Of a DNA stretch of 8,949 nucleotides, positions 7,729 to 8,949 are shown one piece after another. Numbering within the stretch: the stretch's first letter is position 1; every line of letters begins with the position of its first letter. The stretch is from NCBI GenBank assembly GCA_938091145.1, contig CALKMS010000120.1:1-8949 (forward strand), given 5' to 3'. The translations under genes were made by a program, and so were the position numbers. Origin of the DNA: an uncultured bacterium. GTDB lineage: Bacteria > Actinomycetota > Aquicultoria > SKW223 > CALKMS01. The notes under the pieces are model-generated. The model was not told the DNA's origin and did no database searches. It saw nothing but the letters and a program-made list of their open reading frames with translations.

Positions 7729-8527
7729 AAACTTTAATTTCTAAAATCTTATCTAATCCAACGGTTAGCCCTGAAATTTCTCTGACAGCTTTTATAGCCA
7801 TTAAAACTCCTGGCATAAATGATCTTCGACTTAAAGCATCGTGTCTGATGGTTAAAGTCTGGTCCAAACCACCAAAAATTATTTCTTGATGCGCTAATAA
7901 CCCGGGAAGTCTAACAGAATGAACTCTGATTTTCTTTACCTCTCCTCCCCGACATCCAGGTATCACTTCTTTGCCCTCTGGTATCTCTGGTTCTTTTTTT
8001 CGAGCCTTAGCAATAATCTCAGCTGTCATCAGGGCAGTTCCAGAAGGAGCGTCAGCCTTTTTTTCATGGTGAAGCTCAATTATTTCTACTTCCGGGAAAA
8101 AACGAGCGGTAACTTCTGCAAGCTTAATCATTAAAACAGCCCCTAGAGAAAAGTTAGGAGCAATAAAAGCGTTTTTTCCAGTCTGCCGAGTTAAATTTTC
8201 AATCTCTGGCAATTCTTCTTCCTTTATCCCTGTGGTCCCAACAACAATGTGAGCACCACTTTTAAGAGTTGTAATAATATTGTTGAAAACAACTGATGGG
8301 TGGGTAAAATCAACTACAACCTCGGGGTGATTGTTGGTAATTGCTTGGGCTAAATCACTTTCAATTACTTTTCCACATGGTTCAAGCCCTGCATTTTCTG
8401 TTAAATCAGCTCCGATATTTTTTACGTCTACTCCACCAACTAACTCGAAGTCGGGATTGCCGCAAACAGTTCTTATTACTTCCTTTCCCATTCTGCCTGA
8501 TGCGCCGCAGACTAATACTTTTATCAT
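7727..8527 (-). CDS. dapB: 4-hydroxy-tetrahydrodipicolinate reductase
   Basis: Cytoplasmic NAD(P)H-dependent reductase acting directly after DapA on the way to diaminopimelate and lysine. The 266 residues match the family. The N-terminal Rossmann domain has the dinucleotide loop GASGRMG at 8-14 and VVGTTG at 95-100. The substrate/catalytic part has ELHHEKKADAPSGTA at 151-165, in which H153 and K157 correspond to E. coli H159 and K163, and S162-G-T164 binds the substrate carboxylate. After β2 the sequence is GGVDVKN: D34 fills the acidic position of E. coli E38, but the E. coli R39 position is V35, so NADH may be preferred over NADPH (inference). The ATG has GAGGG 7 nt upstream and a promoter just before it, so dapB appears to be the first gene of the operon. 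It lies directly upstream of dapA, its pathway partner. Confidence 0.97.
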   Translation of the reverse strand: MIKVLVCGASGRMGKEVIRTVCGNPDFELVGGVDVKNIGADLTENAGLEPCGKVIESDLAQAITNNHPEVVVDFTHPSVVFNNIITTLKSGAHIVVGTTGIKEEELPEIENLTRQTGKNAFIAPNFSLGAVLMIKLAEVTARFFPEVEIIELHHEKKADAPSGTALMTAEIIAKARKKEPEIPEGKEVIPGCRGGEVKKIRVHSVRLPGLLAHQEIIFGGLDQTLTIRHDALSRRSFMPGVLMAIKAVREISGLTVGLDKILEIKV

Positions 8528-8534
8528 CGCATAA

Positions 8535-8539
8535 CCCTC
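8535..8539 (-). promoter_or_regulatory. Ribosome binding site of dapB
   Basis: GAGGG on the minus strand, 7 nt before the dapB ATG (8527-8525). It begins only about 4 nt after the predicted transcription start, so the leader is very short but has room for a normal Shine-Dalgarno sequence. Confidence 0.65.
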
Positions 8540-8549
8540 AGGTTTTTAA

Positions 8550-8579
8550 ATTATATGTTAAACTAATAACTAATCTCAA
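8550..8579 (-). promoter_or_regulatory. Probable sigma-A-type promoter of the dapB-dapA-rnj-uppP-ftsK operon
   Basis: On the minus strand TTGAGA (8579-8574, four of six bases as in TTGACA counted in order, TTGA plus final A giving five) is followed after 18 nt by a perfect TATAAT (8555-8550). The expected start is an A near 8543, giving a leader of about 16 nt before the dapB ATG. It sits in the only intergenic gap of the window. The region is A+T-rich, which makes chance matches more likely, but position, spacing and the perfect -10 box all agree. Confidence 0.65.
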
Positions 8580-8584
8580 CTAAT
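8561..8584. repeat. Three direct copies of AACTAAT over the -35 region of the dapB promoter
   Basis: AACTAAT occurs at 8561-8567, 8568-8574 and 8578-8584 on the plus strand (ATTAGTT on the minus strand). The first two copies abut, and the third is 10 nt from the second, close to one helical turn. They cover the promoter spacer and flank or overlap the -35 box. They could be operator sites for a regulator of the operon, but low sequence complexity here could also produce them. Confidence 0.5.
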
Positions 8585-8603
8585 CACTAAAATTTATATT
8601 AAA

Positions 8604-8618
8604 GGTGATAGTTTCACC
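8604..8618 (-). terminator. Weak hairpin at the end of the M16 peptidase gene
   Basis: Minus strand GGTGA-AACTA-TCACC forms a 5-bp stem with a 5-nt loop, and the peptidase stop codon TGA is within its first arm. A T-rich but broken stretch follows (TTTAATATAAATTTT). The stem is short for an intrinsic terminator, so termination here would be partial at best and read-through into dapB is likely. Confidence 0.25.
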
Positions 8619-8949
8619 AGATTTTGATGTTTTCTTTTTTTATTGGTCCGATAATGCTTACGACTATCCGTGAGGGCTTGAATATTTTTCTGGCCAAACT
8701 TTTAACTTTTTCGGCTGATACCTGATCTATTTTTTCAATAACTTTGTTCAGCGGAAGGATTTTTTGCTTGGCCATCACTGCCCGTCCAAGTCGGTTCATT
8801 CTAGCTGAAGTGCTTTCCAAACTCAACACCAGTTGACTTTTTATTTGATTTTTGGCTTTTTCAAGCTCTTTTTCTGGTGGGCCTTCATCGCCCAATGAGT
8901 ACATATGTTCCAAAATGAGACTAATCACATTCTTTAAGTTCTTTTTGTT
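8614..8949 (-). CDS. M16 family zinc peptidase (YmxG/MlpA-like), C-terminal end, cut by window end
   Basis: The last 111 residues of a protein whose frame stays open to the window edge; the GTG at 8928 is an internal valine, not a start. The segment LVLSLESTSARMNRLGRAVM, followed by a VIEKIDQVSAEKVKSLARKIF stretch in two helices and a final β-strand VVSIIGP, is typical of the C-terminal lobe of processing-peptidase-like M16B proteins. The HxxEH zinc site belongs to the N-terminal half, outside the window, so activity cannot be judged. In Bacillota a gene of this type (ymxG/mlpA) commonly lies just upstream of the diaminopimelate genes, as here. It ends 86 nt before dapB and probably belongs to the preceding transcript. 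Confidence 0.85.
   Translation of the reverse strand, partial: NKKNLKNVISLILEHMYSLGDEGPPEKELEKAKNQIKSQLVLSLESTSARMNRLGRAVMAKQKILPLNKVIEKIDQVSAEKVKSLARKIFKPSRIVVSIIGPIKKENIKIW

Noticed and set aside
754..8583. Plus-strand open frames of 60-107 codons (for example 960-1283, 5949-6209, 6325-6600)
   Set aside because: Each lies opposite a well-supported minus-strand gene, has no recognisable domain, and is explained by the complementary strand.
8614..8928. A separate small 104-residue gene starting at GTG 8928
   Set aside because: The frame continues upstream without a stop to the window edge and the protein is the C-terminal lobe of an M16 peptidase, so it is a fragment of a larger gene.
1..8949. 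Recoded UGA, as in some uncultured phyla
   Set aside because: TGA ends the M16, dapB and pncB frames exactly where the families end, and no in-frame TGA interrupts a gene; the standard code fits.
1..8949. A hidden new system (mobile element, CRISPR, defence or toxin genes)
   Set aside because: Coding is almost continuous with well-known conserved genes; no long repeats, integrase or transposase, tRNA-like sequence or unexplained stretch over 86 nt was seen.

Overview
This window is a tightly packed, A+T-rich bacterial housekeeping block. All nine recognisable genes lie on the minus strand, so transcription runs from high to low coordinates. In that order they are: the C-terminal end of an M16 zinc peptidase, dapB, dapA, an RNase J gene, uppP, ftsK, a rodZ-like gene, a nicotinate phosphoribosyltransferase gene (pncB type), and the N-terminal third of a D-alanyl-D-alanine carboxypeptidase cut by the window start.

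The order M16 peptidase - dap genes - dapA - RNase J - ftsK/spoIIIE - rodZ matches the block known from Bacillota (in Bacillus subtilis: ymxG ... dapA - rnjB - tepA - spoIIIE ... ymfM). The window therefore suggests a Bacillota member or a related deep, uncultured lineage. There are differences: dapB is adjacent to dapA, uppP sits where tepA lies in Bacillus, no dipicolinate (spore) genes are present, and the NAD-salvage enzyme is the short form with a zinc-knuckle-like tail best known from archaea. The species cannot be named from this sequence.

The only real intergenic gap is 8528-8613. It holds a good sigma-A-type promoter (TTGAGA, 18-nt spacer, TATAAT) reading into dapB with a leader of about 16 nt, plus three AACTAAT repeats overlapping the -35 region. 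After that the eight genes follow with spacings from +6 nt to a 13-nt overlap, including TAATG and ATGA junctions, so they look like one operon with translational coupling. No other gap exceeds 6 nt.

Functionally most of the operon serves the cell envelope and division. DapA and DapB make the precursor of diaminopimelate and lysine, UppP recycles the undecaprenyl carrier, the carboxypeptidase trims peptidoglycan, RodZ links the cytoskeleton to wall synthesis, and FtsK clears chromosomes from the septum. RNase J adds RNA turnover and the phosphoribosyltransferase adds NAD salvage. I found no mobile element, CRISPR array, RNA gene or defence cassette, and nothing that looks like a new biological system. 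The findings are fine-scale features of a conserved region.
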